Shown in pieces: positions 1-5,427 of a stretch of 5,465 nt of DNA. Source of the DNA: Oscillospiraceae bacterium (GTDB lineage: Bacteria > Bacillota > Clostridia > Oscillospirales > Oscillospiraceae); the NCBI GenBank assembly GCA_017480395.1, contig JAFVAS010000130.1, positions 1 through 5,465 of the forward strand, in the 5' to 3' direction. Position 1 is the stretch's first letter. Each line of letters opens with the position of its first letter. Below the pieces are notes generated by a model, which worked only from the letters and a program-made list of their open reading frames with translations, ran no database searches and was not told the DNA's origin. Both the position numbers and the translations under genes were made by a program.

Positions 1-874
1 GCATCACCGCCGTCACCCAGGCCGCCACCCGCCATACCCCGTCGATCAGTACCCCCCGCAGCCACTCCGGGGCATGCACCGCCAGCAGGCCCCGCTCCAG
101 CCAGCCGCCCATCAAGTTCAGGGCGGTGGCCAGCCATTGGGAGGGCAGGTTGGCCCCCAGAATGGTGAGCCAGAGGAGGAAGGCCAGCAGCGCCAGCATC
201 ACGGGATATCCCCAGCGCCGCCCGGTCAGCACCCGATCCAGCCGCCGATCCAGGCTCTGGGTCAGGTCGCGGCCCTGCCGCACCACAGCAGAGGCGATGC
301 GATGGGCCGCCTCCACCAGCGCCGTTGGGTCATCCCCCGCCAGCCCAGGAGGATGGGTCTCCTCCCCCAGCAAAACCGCGGACACCGCTCTGCGCACCTC
401 CCGCACGCTTCTCCGCTTCCGGGCACAGACCCCCACTACCGGCACCCCCAGCAGCAGGGAAAGCTCCTCCAGGTCAATGGATATGCCCTTCCGGGCGGCC
501 TCGTCCATCAGGTTGACGCAGAGGAGCACCCGGTCGGTCAGCCGGAGGATCTGAAGGGCCAGGATCAGGTTGCGCTCCAGGCAGGTGGCGTCACACACCA
601 CCACCACCGCGTCCGCCCCCTCCTGGGTCAGGAAATCCCGGGCCACCGCCTCCTCCCCGGACTGGGGGTCCAGGGAGTAGGTTCCGGGCAGATCGACGAT
701 TTCCCAGACCCCCTCCGGCCCCCGGCAGCGGCCGCAGGCCAGACCCACGGTCTTGCCCGCCCAGTTCCCGGTGTGCTGATGCGCCCCGGTGAGGGCGTTG
801 AAGAGGGTGCTCTTGCCCACGTTGGGATTGCCCGCCAGGGCGACCCGGAGCCGCGTGGAACCCGCCGCTCTCAT
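1..874 (-). CDS. feoB: Ferrous iron transport protein B, N-terminal part (cut by left edge)
   Basis: FeoB is the membrane Fe(II) transporter that carries an N-terminal GTPase domain. Only the first 291 residues are in the window. The G-protein motifs are clear: G1 GNPNVGKST at residues 15-23, a G2-type loop GNWAGKTVG at 36-44, G3 DLPG at 61-64 and G4 NLMD at 121-124. The G5 position (VCARKRRSV, about 148-156) is degenerate against the usual SA-x-x-x-x-G. A first hydrophobic membrane segment starts near residue 223 (YPVMLALLAFLLWL), preceded by LDRVLTGRRWG, which matches the junction before TM1 in FeoB. TM1 comes roughly 50-60 residues earlier than in E. coli-type FeoB, so the region between GTPase and membrane is short. 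The ATG overlaps the feoA stop (ATGA), and AGGAGG at 890-885 sits 10 nt upstream inside feoA. The family assignment is firm. Substrate and final length cannot be judged here. Confidence 0.95.
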   Translation of the reverse strand, partial: MRAAGSTRLRVALAGNPNVGKSTLFNALTGAHQHTGNWAGKTVGLACGRCRGPEGVWEIVDLPGTYSLDPQSGEEAVARDFLTQEGADAVVVVCDATCLERNLILALQILRLTDRVLLCVNLMDEAARKGISIDLEELSLLLGVPVVGVCARKRRSVREVRRAVSAVLLGEETHPPGLAGDDPTALVEAAHRIASAVVRQGRDLTQSLDRRLDRVLTGRRWGYPVMLALLAFLLWLTILGANLPSQWLATALNLMGGWLERGLLAVHAPEWLRGVLIDGVWRVAAWVTAVM

Positions 875-1107
875 ATTTCTTCCACCTCCTCCACCGCCAC
901 TCCGGCGGCGTCCCCGTCCCGCAGGGCGATGACCGCGCCCCGGATCAGGTAGGCCCGGATTCCCCCGCCAGGGCTTGTGCCCAGGGCGGTCACCCGGGTG
1001 TGCTCCACCAGCCCCAGCTCCAGCAGACGGCGCCGGATGTGCGCCGCGCCCCCCACCCGGGTCACCCGGCCCGCCGCGCCGATGGGGAGCTGATCCAGCG
1101 TCGTCAT
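871..1107 (-). CDS. feoA: Ferrous iron transport protein A (FeoA, SH3-like)
   Basis: This is a 78-residue cytosolic protein of the size usual for FeoA, the small SH3-like partner that supports FeoB-dependent Fe(II) uptake. The typical core is visible: an arginine-rich helix RRRLLELGLVEHTRV at 25-39, a glycine turn SPGGG at 45-49, and a hydrophobic strand ending in IALR at 60-63. The ATG overlaps the dpaB stop codon (ATGA at 1107-1104) and the feoA stop overlaps the feoB start, so it is locked between its neighbours. Its own Shine-Dalgarno is poor: GGAG lies only 2 nt before the ATG. Translation probably depends on coupling to dpaB. I see no AT-rich promoter or Fur-like palindrome in the about 100 bp of dpaB coding sequence upstream. 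Confidence 0.93.
   Translation of the reverse strand: MTTLDQLPIGAAGRVTRVGGAAHIRRRLLELGLVEHTRVTALGTSPGGGIRAYLIRGAVIALRDGDAAGVAVEEVEEI
885..890 (-). promoter_or_regulatory. Ribosome binding site of feoB, inside the feoA 3' end
   Basis: A perfect AGGAGG (reading 890 to 885) lies 10 nt before the feoB ATG at 874. It supports this start even though the start overlaps the feoA stop. FeoB therefore has a strong independent ribosome site, whereas FeoA does not. Confidence 0.8.
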
Positions 1108-1703
1108 CGCTCCGCCCCCAGCAGCAGGGGCTGGAGCTGCCGCCCGGCCAGGGCCGCCTCCAGCGTCTCCGGGATGCGCTCCATCTCCGCCACAAGGGAG
1201 TTGGGCTTGCCGATGGGGTCATCCTGGCCGAAGGGGACAAAGTAGATCTGCTTGCGCTGCAGCAGCGCGCCGATGTTGCCCAGGGAGGCGGACAGGCCGT
1301 CGTTGGTGGAGGGGGCGATCACCAGGGGGCCGTCCCCCCGCAGATGGGCCTTGGCGGCCATGGGGACGCTGCCGTCGGTCATGCCGCTGGCCAGCTTGGC
1401 GAGGGTATTGCCGGTACAGGGGGCGATCACCAGGGCGGAGAACAGGCGCTTCGGCCCGATGGGCTCCGCCTCCCGGATGGTCAGGATCGGCCGATGGCCG
1501 GTGATCTCCTCCGCCCGGGCCAGAAAGGTGGAGGCGTTGCCGAACCGGGTGTCGGTGACGGCGCTGCGCTCGGAAAAGATGGGCCAGACCTCCCCGTACT
1601 CCGCCGCCAGACGCTCCATCACCGGGAAAACCCGATGGAAGGTGCAGTAGGAGCCGGTCAGGGCGAATCCGATGCGCAGGGTGCGCTTTTCCTCAGGCGT
1701 CAT
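1104..1703 (-). CDS. dpaB: Dipicolinate synthase subunit B (SpoVFB)
   Basis: This flavoprotein-fold subunit acts with DpaA to convert the lysine-pathway dihydrodipicolinate-level intermediate to dipicolinic acid (DPA), the spore-core chelator, in the mother cell during sporulation. It has 199 residues, the normal length. Motifs shared with Bacillus subtilis SpoVFB as I recall it: GFALTGSYC at 12-20, TRFG at 52-55, a phosphate-binding stretch IAPCTGNTLAKLA at 93-105 followed by MTD at 108-110, STND at 132-135, and PFGQDDP at 157-163 with KPNS at 166-169. The start is ATG at 1703. It overlaps the end of dpaA by 11 bp and has AGGAGG at 1718-1713, 9 nt upstream. In B. subtilis the pair is followed by asd, dapG and dapA; here it is followed directly by feoA. 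The identification is firm. Confidence 0.97.
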   Translation of the reverse strand: MTPEEKRTLRIGFALTGSYCTFHRVFPVMERLAAEYGEVWPIFSERSAVTDTRFGNASTFLARAEEITGHRPILTIREAEPIGPKRLFSALVIAPCTGNTLAKLASGMTDGSVPMAAKAHLRGDGPLVIAPSTNDGLSASLGNIGALLQRKQIYFVPFGQDDPIGKPNSLVAEMERIPETLEAALAGRQLQPLLLGAER

Positions 1704-2559
1704 CTCCGTCCACCTCCTGCAACACGTGGTAGATCGTGTCCCGCAGAATCTTCCCCGCCGTCACCGGCGCGGCCTTGCCGGGCAGGGAGAGGGCGTGGAT
1801 GGCCTTCAGCCCCAGGGCGGCGGCGGCCTCGAAATCCACGCCGCCGGGGGCGCTGGCTAGGTCGAGGATCAGGCAGCCGGGGGCCACATCCTCCAGGGCT
1901 GCCTCCCCCAGCACCGGCGCGGGCACGGTATTGACGATCAGGTCATAGCTGCACAGCCAGCCCGCCAGCTCGTCGGTGTGTTCGCTCTTGTAGCCGTAGG
2001 CCTCGATCCAGGCCAGATCGGCAAAGCTCCGGGCGGACACCGTCACCTGCGCCCCCAGCCCCCGCAGGCGGTGGGCGAGCAGCTTGCCGATGCGGCCGAA
2101 GCCGATGACCAGCACCCGGGCATCATACAGCGTGGTGGGCAGCTCCTCCATGGCGATCTTGATGGCCCCCTCCGCCGTGGGGACGGCGTTGCGTACCGCC
2201 AGCTCCTCCCGCTCGAAGTAGTCCACCGCCGTCAATCCCCGCTCACGGCATTGGCGCGCAAAGTCATCCCCCAGCTTGCCGCCGCAGAGGAGCTGCCCGG
2301 GGTTCAGCAGCTCCATCAGCCCCCGCAGGGGCAGCTTATGGTCGGAAAGAGGGGCGTTCAGGATCCCCTGTGCCCCCGCCGCGGGCAGGGGCAGGATCAC
2401 GCAGTCCGCCCGGGAGATCCCCTCCAGGGTCTCCGCACAGGGCAGGGCCTGCTCCAGGGCGTAGGTCTGCACCTGGTGGCCGTCCTCGCGGAGCAGCCGG
2501 GCCAGATGTACCTGACGCCGGTCGCCGCCCAACAGCCAGAAATAATAATCTCGTCTCAA
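1693..2559 (-). CDS. dpaA: Dipicolinate synthase subunit A (SpoVFA), TTG start
   Basis: This is the NAD(P)-binding, dehydrogenase-like subunit of dipicolinate synthase, with 288 residues. The N-terminal domain carries LLGGDRRQ at 9-16, matching the IGGDARQ start of the family. The central Rossmann nucleotide site is VLVIGFGRIGKLLA at 149-162. The C-terminal part has NTVPAPVL at 210-217, LILDLASAPGG at 230-240 and LPGKAAPVTAG at 259-269. The start is a TTG: no in-frame ATG or GTG lies between it and the upstream in-frame stop at 2601-2599, and the N-terminus aligns with B. subtilis SpoVFA at this point. An imperfect Shine-Dalgarno AAGGATGGTG (2576-2567) precedes it. The gene heads the overlapping dpaA-dpaB-feoA-feoB cluster, behind a terminator and a candidate sporulation promoter. 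The function is firm; the exact start is likely. Confidence 0.95.
   Translation of the reverse strand: MRRDYYFWLLGGDRRQVHLARLLREDGHQVQTYALEQALPCAETLEGISRADCVILPLPAAGAQGILNAPLSDHKLPLRGLMELLNPGQLLCGGKLGDDFARQCRERGLTAVDYFEREELAVRNAVPTAEGAIKIAMEELPTTLYDARVLVIGFGRIGKLLAHRLRGLGAQVTVSARSFADLAWIEAYGYKSEHTDELAGWLCSYDLIVNTVPAPVLGEAALEDVAPGCLILDLASAPGGVDFEAAAALGLKAIHALSLPGKAAPVTAGKILRDTIYHVLQEVDGDDA
1713..1718 (-). promoter_or_regulatory. Ribosome binding site of dpaB
   Basis: AGGAGG, read 1718 to 1713, lies 9 nt before the ATG at 1703 and within the last codons of dpaA. It fixes the dpaB start and the 11-bp overlap. Confidence 0.8.
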
Positions 2560-2566
2560 ATGGTCA

Positions 2567-2576
2567 CACCATCCTT
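2567..2576 (-). promoter_or_regulatory. Imperfect ribosome binding site before the dpaA TTG start
   Basis: AAGGATGGTG resembles AAGGAGGTG with one inserted base. The GGTG part ends 7 nt before the TTG at 2559. With a TTG start this suggests modest translation initiation of dpaA. The signal is weak but is the only one in the leader. Confidence 0.5.
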
Positions 2577-2595
2577 CTTTCTCATGGACTATGGC

Positions 2596-2623
2596 ATTCT
2601 ATGTTCCCAAGGCTCCATTTGAC
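2596..2623 (-). promoter_or_regulatory. Candidate mother-cell sporulation promoter (sigma-E/sigma-K type) for dpaA
   Basis: On the minus strand, CATAGAAT (2603-2596) matches the sigma-E -10 CATACANT at all but one specified base, and it begins with the CATA shared by sigma-K promoters. A 13-nt spacer separates it from GTCAAAT (2623-2617), which is close to a sigma-E type -35. No good sigma-A box (TTGACA/TATAAT) is present in this gap. Transcription would start near 2590 and give a leader of about 30 nt before the TTG. In B. subtilis the spoVF operon is transcribed by sigma-K in the mother cell, so a sporulation promoter is expected here. Which sigma factor applies cannot be decided from the sequence. 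Confidence 0.45.
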
Positions 2624-2653
2624 AAAAAGACCCCCGCTCATCGAGCGGAGGTC
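2624..2653 (-). terminator. Rho-independent terminator of the SLOG-family gene
   Basis: Read on the minus strand, GACCTCCGCTC (2653-2643) pairs over 11 positions, with one G-T pair, with GAGCGGGGGTC (2639-2629) around a GAT loop, followed by five T (2628-2624). It starts 14 nt after the stop of the gene ending at 2668. It separates that gene from dpaA on the same strand. The reverse direction lacks a T-tract after the hairpin. Confidence 0.92.
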
Positions 2654-2667
2654 AGGTGATGCAAGAT

Positions 2668-3180
2668 TCAAATTTCCGTCGGGTCGATCTGGGCGATCTC
2701 CAGCCCCTCCCGGAGGGCGTAGATCAGGGTGCGGGCGGTGCCGCCGCCGCCCTGGCCGTCGTAGAGGGCGATCAGCAGTCCGGAGCGCTCCACCATGTAG
2801 TAGTTGCGCCGCATCATGCAGTCGTGGGTGTAGCTCTGGCAGACGGTGGTCTCGATGTCGCACTGGGCCAGCAGCCGCCGATAGCGCTCCTGCTGCCGGG
2901 CGCTCCACTTCTCCGCCTGCCCGGGATGGGGGATGGCCGCCTCCAGCACCAGATCCTCGTGGGTCTGCTTTGTCTGGAGCACCACCTCGCAGAAGAGCAG
3001 GTCCGCCCCCTCGGCCATCCCGCAGATGAAATGGCGATAGCCCCGCCCATAGGCCAGCTCCACCTGCTGCCGCAGCAGCTCCCGGGCCCGCAGACAGCGC
3101 GCGTCCCACTCGTCCACACCCCAGGGCAGACGCCGGGGGCGGTGGCCGGTGAAGCAGCAGGTCTTCTCTCGCTCGTGCAC
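2668..3180 (-). CDS. DUF1273/YpsA-like SLOG-family protein
   Basis: This is a 170-residue soluble protein of the DUF1273/YpsA-like branch of the SLOG (SMF/LOG) Rossmann-like superfamily, whose members are thought to bind nucleotide-derived ligands. Visible family motifs are CCFTGHRPRRLP at 8-19, HFICGMAEGAD at 50-60, the IPHPGQ segment at 83-88, RRNYYMVERSGLLIALYDG at 124-142, a glycine-rich loop GGGGTARTL at 144-152, and a closing IDP at 165-167. I chose GTG at 3180 because AGGAG (3193-3189) lies 8 nt upstream. A GTG three codons earlier (3189) overlaps that Shine-Dalgarno and is unlikely. It is a single-gene unit with its own promoter and terminator. B. subtilis YpsA has been linked to cell division and stress; the role here is unknown. 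Confidence 0.88.
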   Translation of the reverse strand: MHEREKTCCFTGHRPRRLPWGVDEWDARCLRARELLRQQVELAYGRGYRHFICGMAEGADLLFCEVVLQTKQTHEDLVLEAAIPHPGQAEKWSARQQERYRRLLAQCDIETTVCQSYTHDCMMRRNYYMVERSGLLIALYDGQGGGGTARTLIYALREGLEIAQIDPTEI

Positions 3181-3231
3181 GGGGCTCACTCCTCTCTCGT
3201 CTTCTTCGGGGCACGCTGTCCCCTCCCCCGT

Positions 3232-3260
3232 ATTCTACGCCAGATTCGCCGGGGCGTCAA
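3232..3260 (-). promoter_or_regulatory. Sigma-A promoter of the SLOG-family gene
   Basis: On the minus strand, TTGACG (3260-3255, 5 of 6 consensus) and TAGAAT (3237-3232, 5 of 6) are separated by exactly 17 bp. The predicted start lies near 3225, leaving a leader of about 45 nt before the GTG at 3180. Confidence 0.8.
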
Positions 3261-3275
3261 CCGGGGAAAGGGGGC

Positions 3276-3304
3276 TTTACTTTCACGCGCTAACATGATA
3301 AAAT
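3276..3304 (+). promoter_or_regulatory. Sigma-A promoter of the yerC-methyltransferase-hslO operon
   Basis: TTTACT (3276-3281, 4 of 6) and TAAAAT (3299-3304, 5 of 6) have a 17-bp spacer. The predicted start near 3311 gives a leader of about 32 nt. The -35 box lies only 15 bp from the -35 of the divergent SLOG-gene promoter, so the two promoters are back to back and could share control. Confidence 0.75.
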
Positions 3305-3328
3305 ACCCACGGCAATGAAATCCCAGAC

Positions 3329-3334
3329 AGGAGG
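3329..3334 (+). promoter_or_regulatory. Ribosome binding site of the yerC-like gene
   Basis: A perfect AGGAGG lies 8 nt before the ATG at 3343 and fixes the start of the first gene of the operon. Confidence 0.85.
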
Positions 3335-3342
3335 ACGCCGCT

Positions 3343-3639
3343 ATGTCAAAAGCCTCGGACAAGATCAACAGCCAGGAGCTCTACAAGGCCATTCTCACCC
3401 TGAAGGACGAGGACGAGTGCCGCCGTTTTTTTAAGGATCTGTGCACCATTGCGGAGCTGCGGGCCATGGAGCAGCGCTACGATGTGGCGGTGCTGCTGGA
3501 GCAGGGATTGGTTTACAGCGACATTCTGGAGCGCACCGGCGCCAGCAGCGCCACCATCAGCCGGGTCAACCGGGCCCTGAACTACGGCGAAAACGGTTAC
3601 AAGGACGTGCTGGCCCGGATGCAGGAGCGGCAGTCATGA
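3343..3639 (+). CDS. yerC: YerC/YecD-family TrpR-like DNA-binding protein
   Basis: This is a 98-residue protein of the YerC/YecD branch of the Trp-repressor fold, a small all-helical DNA-binding family. Visible features are the N-terminal helix ELYKAILTLKDEDECRRFF at 12-30, DLCTIAELRAMEQR at 32-45, and the helix-turn-helix around LLEQGLVYSDILERTG at 51-66 followed by ASSATISRVNRAL at 67-79. A closing YGENGYKDVL is at 81-90. The length and the ATISRVNR recognition helix are typical. Family members are not known to bind tryptophan, so the ligand and targets are undefined. It is first in an operon, with its stop overlapping the next start (ATGA at 3636-3639). Its position beside two divergent promoters makes autoregulation possible, but this is inference. 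Confidence 0.92.
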   Translation: MSKASDKINSQELYKAILTLKDEDECRRFFKDLCTIAELRAMEQRYDVAVLLEQGLVYSDILERTGASSATISRVNRALNYGENGYKDVLARMQERQS

Positions 3640-4457
3640 GCTATGAGGCCCTGGCCCACTTCTACGACCAGCTGACCCAGGACGTGGACTACGCCGCCTG
3701 GGCGGACTGGCTGGAGACCTGCTTCAAGGGGGCGAAGACGCCGGTGAACCTGGTGCTCGACCTGGCCTGCGGCACCGGCAGCCTGAGCCTGGAGCTGGCC
3801 CGGCGGGGTTATGGCGTGGTGGGGGTAGACCTGTCGGAGGAGATGCTGATGGAGGCCATGGAGAAGGCCGCCGCCCTCCCGGAGGAGCAGCGCCCCACCT
3901 TCCTGTGCCAGAGCATGGACCGCCTCGACCTCTACGGCACCGTGGACGCCTGCGTCTGCTGCCTGGACAGCGTCAACTATGTCACCGACGCCGCCCTGCT
4001 CCGGCGGGCCTTCCGGCGGGTGCACACCTTCCTGATGCCCGGGGGGCGCTTTGTCTTCGACGTCAACACCCCGGAGAAGCTGGCCGCCATGGACGGCCAG
4101 ACCTTCCTGGACGAGACGGAGGACGTCTACTGCGTCTGGCGGGCGGACTACGACAAACGGCGGCGGGTGTGCACCTACGGCTTCGACCTGTTTGAGCGGG
4201 ACGCGGAGAGCGGCCGCTGGAGCCGGGACGGAGAGTACCACGAGGAGAAGGCCTGGACCCTGAATCAGCTGCGCCGCTGGCTGGAGCAGGCCGGGTTTGC
4301 GCGGATCACACTGTACGGAGACCGCAAGCGCCGTCCCCCGAAGCCCGGGGAGGGCCGGGTCTTCTTTGTGTGCGAGAAGGAACAACAGACGGCGGAGGAG
4401 TTTGCCGCCGCCTTTGCGAAGGAGTATCAACAATGGGAGAGATCGTCCGAATCATAA
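3636..4457 (+). CDS. Class I SAM-dependent methyltransferase
   Basis: This is a 273-residue cytosolic Rossmann-fold methyltransferase. Motif I is VLDLACGTGSLSLEL at 40-54, the acidic residue at the end of strand 2 is D65 in VVGVDLSEEML at 61-71, and CCLDSVNYV at 108-116 fits the motif IV region. MPGGRFVFDVN at 134-144 is the usual post-motif III segment. The C-terminal half has a separate beta-rich insert (about 150-235), as in the YqeM-like methyltransferases of Firmicutes. The substrate cannot be deduced. The start is ATG at 3636, with AGGAG (3623-3627) 8 nt upstream and a 4-bp overlap with yerC. The frame is open upstream of this ATG, but any earlier start would lie within yerC and the extension does not look coding. 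The 3' end overlaps hslO by 25 bp. Confidence 0.92.
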   Translation: MSYEALAHFYDQLTQDVDYAAWADWLETCFKGAKTPVNLVLDLACGTGSLSLELARRGYGVVGVDLSEEMLMEAMEKAAALPEEQRPTFLCQSMDRLDLYGTVDACVCCLDSVNYVTDAALLRRAFRRVHTFLMPGGRFVFDVNTPEKLAAMDGQTFLDETEDVYCVWRADYDKRRRVCTYGFDLFERDAESGRWSRDGEYHEEKAWTLNQLRRWLEQAGFARITLYGDRKRRPPKPGEGRVFFVCEKEQQTAEEFAAAFAKEYQQWERSSES

Positions 4458-5329
4458 CCTCTGACGGCGCGGTGATGGCCAGCGCCATCACCGGCACCGA
4501 TATCGTCGCCCGGGCGAGGGAGATTCACCACACCAGTCCCACCGCCACCGCCGCCCTGGGCCGTTCCCTGCTGGCCGCGTCCATGATGGGCAATCAGCTC
4601 AAGGGCGCGGAGCACAGCCTCACCCTCCAGATCAAGGGGGGCGGCCCCCTGGGCAACCTGACCTGCGTCGCCGACAGCGCCGGCAATGTCCGGGGCTTCG
4701 TGGCCCATCCGGAGGCGGACGTGCCCCGGAAGTACGAGGGCAAGCTGGACGTGGGGGCGGCCGTGGGCACCGACGGCTCCCTGACCGTCATCAAGGATCT
4801 GGGGATGCGGGACCCCTATGTGGGCAGCATCGCCCTGGTCAGCGGCGAGATCGCCGAGGACGTGACCGCCTATTTCGCCGAGAGCGAGCAGATCCCCACC
4901 GCCTGCGCTCTGGGAGTGCTGGTGCGCCGGGACAACGGCGAGGTCATCACCGCCGGAGGCTACCTCATCCAGCTGCTTCCCGGCGCGGATGACGGCGTGA
5001 TCGACAAGGTGGAGGCGGGGCTCCAACGGGTGGGCTATGTCACCGCTGCTCTGAACGAGGGAAAGACCGCCCTGGAGCTGATCCGGGACGTGCTGGCCGA
5101 CTTCGAGATTGAGATCCTGGAGACAAGCCCGGTGGAGTACCGCTGCTACTGCTCCCGGGAGCGGGTCACCCGCGCCCTCATCAGCCTGGGCCCCCAGGAG
5201 ATGACCGAGATGATCGAGGAGCAGGGGGCCATCGAGCTGACATGCCAATTCTGCGACAAAATCTACCGCTTCTCCCGCCCGGAGCTGGAGGCGCTGCTGA
5301 CGGAGATGACGGGAAGCGGCGGCGATTGA
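4433..5329 (+). CDS. hslO: Redox-regulated chaperone Hsp33 (HslO)
   Basis: Hsp33 is a cytosolic holdase chaperone. Its C-terminal zinc centre releases zinc on oxidation by peroxide, hypochlorous acid or similar stress, which activates binding of unfolding proteins. It has 298 residues, the usual length. The N-terminal domain contains TSPTATAALGRSL at 34-46, IKGGGPLG at 67-74 and GNVRGFV at 84-90; the middle has YFAESEQIPTA at 147-157. The four zinc-binding cysteines are intact as CYC (238-240) and CQFC (271-274), so the redox switch should work. The start is ATG at 4433, with AAGGAG (4419-4424) 8 nt upstream. It overlaps the end of the methyltransferase gene by 25 bp, so it is the last gene of that operon. 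Confidence 0.97.
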   Translation: MGEIVRIITSDGAVMASAITGTDIVARAREIHHTSPTATAALGRSLLAASMMGNQLKGAEHSLTLQIKGGGPLGNLTCVADSAGNVRGFVAHPEADVPRKYEGKLDVGAAVGTDGSLTVIKDLGMRDPYVGSIALVSGEIAEDVTAYFAESEQIPTACALGVLVRRDNGEVITAGGYLIQLLPGADDGVIDKVEAGLQRVGYVTAALNEGKTALELIRDVLADFEIEILETSPVEYRCYCSRERVTRALISLGPQEMTEMIEEQGAIELTCQFCDKIYRFSRPELEALLTEMTGSGGD

Positions 5330-5345
5330 TTTCCCATGGGGGAAA
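5330..5345 (+). repeat. Small inverted repeat after hslO
   Basis: TTTCCC (5330-5335) and GGGAAA (5340-5345) can form a 6-bp stem with an ATGG loop directly after the hslO stop. No T-tract follows on the plus strand, so it is at best a weak terminator or a 3'-end stabiliser. Readthrough into the tRNA is possible. Confidence 0.35.
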
Positions 5346-5369
5346 GTTAGAAAAATCCGAAAAATTCCC

Positions 5370-5398
5370 TTGACATTCAGGCCTGCCTCCAGTATAAT
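5370..5398 (+). promoter_or_regulatory. Consensus sigma-A promoter of tRNA-Val
   Basis: TTGACA (5370-5375) and TATAAT (5393-5398) are both perfect and separated by exactly 17 bp, preceded by an A-rich stretch at 5345-5364 that resembles an UP element. Transcription should start near 5405, giving a leader of about 23 nt before the tRNA at 5428. Such strength suits a stable RNA gene, perhaps the first of a tRNA cluster. Confidence 0.92.
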
Positions 5399-5427
5399 AA
5401 TGTTCGTCGCTTAGGGCGGCGGACAAC

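Noticed and set aside
74..952. Long plus-strand open frame of 292 codons opposite feoB and feoA
   Set aside because: It is an antisense shadow of the GC-rich feoB/feoA coding strand. It is rich in Pro, Gln, Gly and His, has no ribosome site and resembles no family, while the minus strand encodes clear FeoB and FeoA.
1108..1200. Possible internal promoter or Fur box before feoA
   Set aside because: I looked on the minus strand and found only GC-rich coding sequence, with no -35/-10 pair and no AT-rich palindrome.
975..1934. Plus-strand open frame of 319 codons opposite dpaB and dpaA
   Set aside because: Low-complexity shadow caused by high GC. The minus strand carries the DpaB and DpaA motifs over the same span.
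2582..3214. Minus-strand open frame of 210 codons over the SLOG gene
   Set aside because: Overlapping frame of the DUF1273 gene, Arg/Pro/Gly-rich, running through the terminator hairpin. Not a plausible protein.
3597..4433. Minus-strand open frame of 278 codons opposite the methyltransferase
   Set aside because: Antisense shadow; the plus strand has motif I of SAM methyltransferases, a ribosome site and operon context.
4427..5248. Minus-strand open frame of 273 codons opposite hslO
   Set aside because: Antisense shadow of a confidently identified Hsp33 gene.
5405..5421. Hairpin CGTCGC / GCGGCG in the tRNA leader
   Set aside because: A 6-bp stem with one G-T pair in the 5' leader of a tRNA. 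Short, without further signals, and expected by chance in GC-rich DNA.
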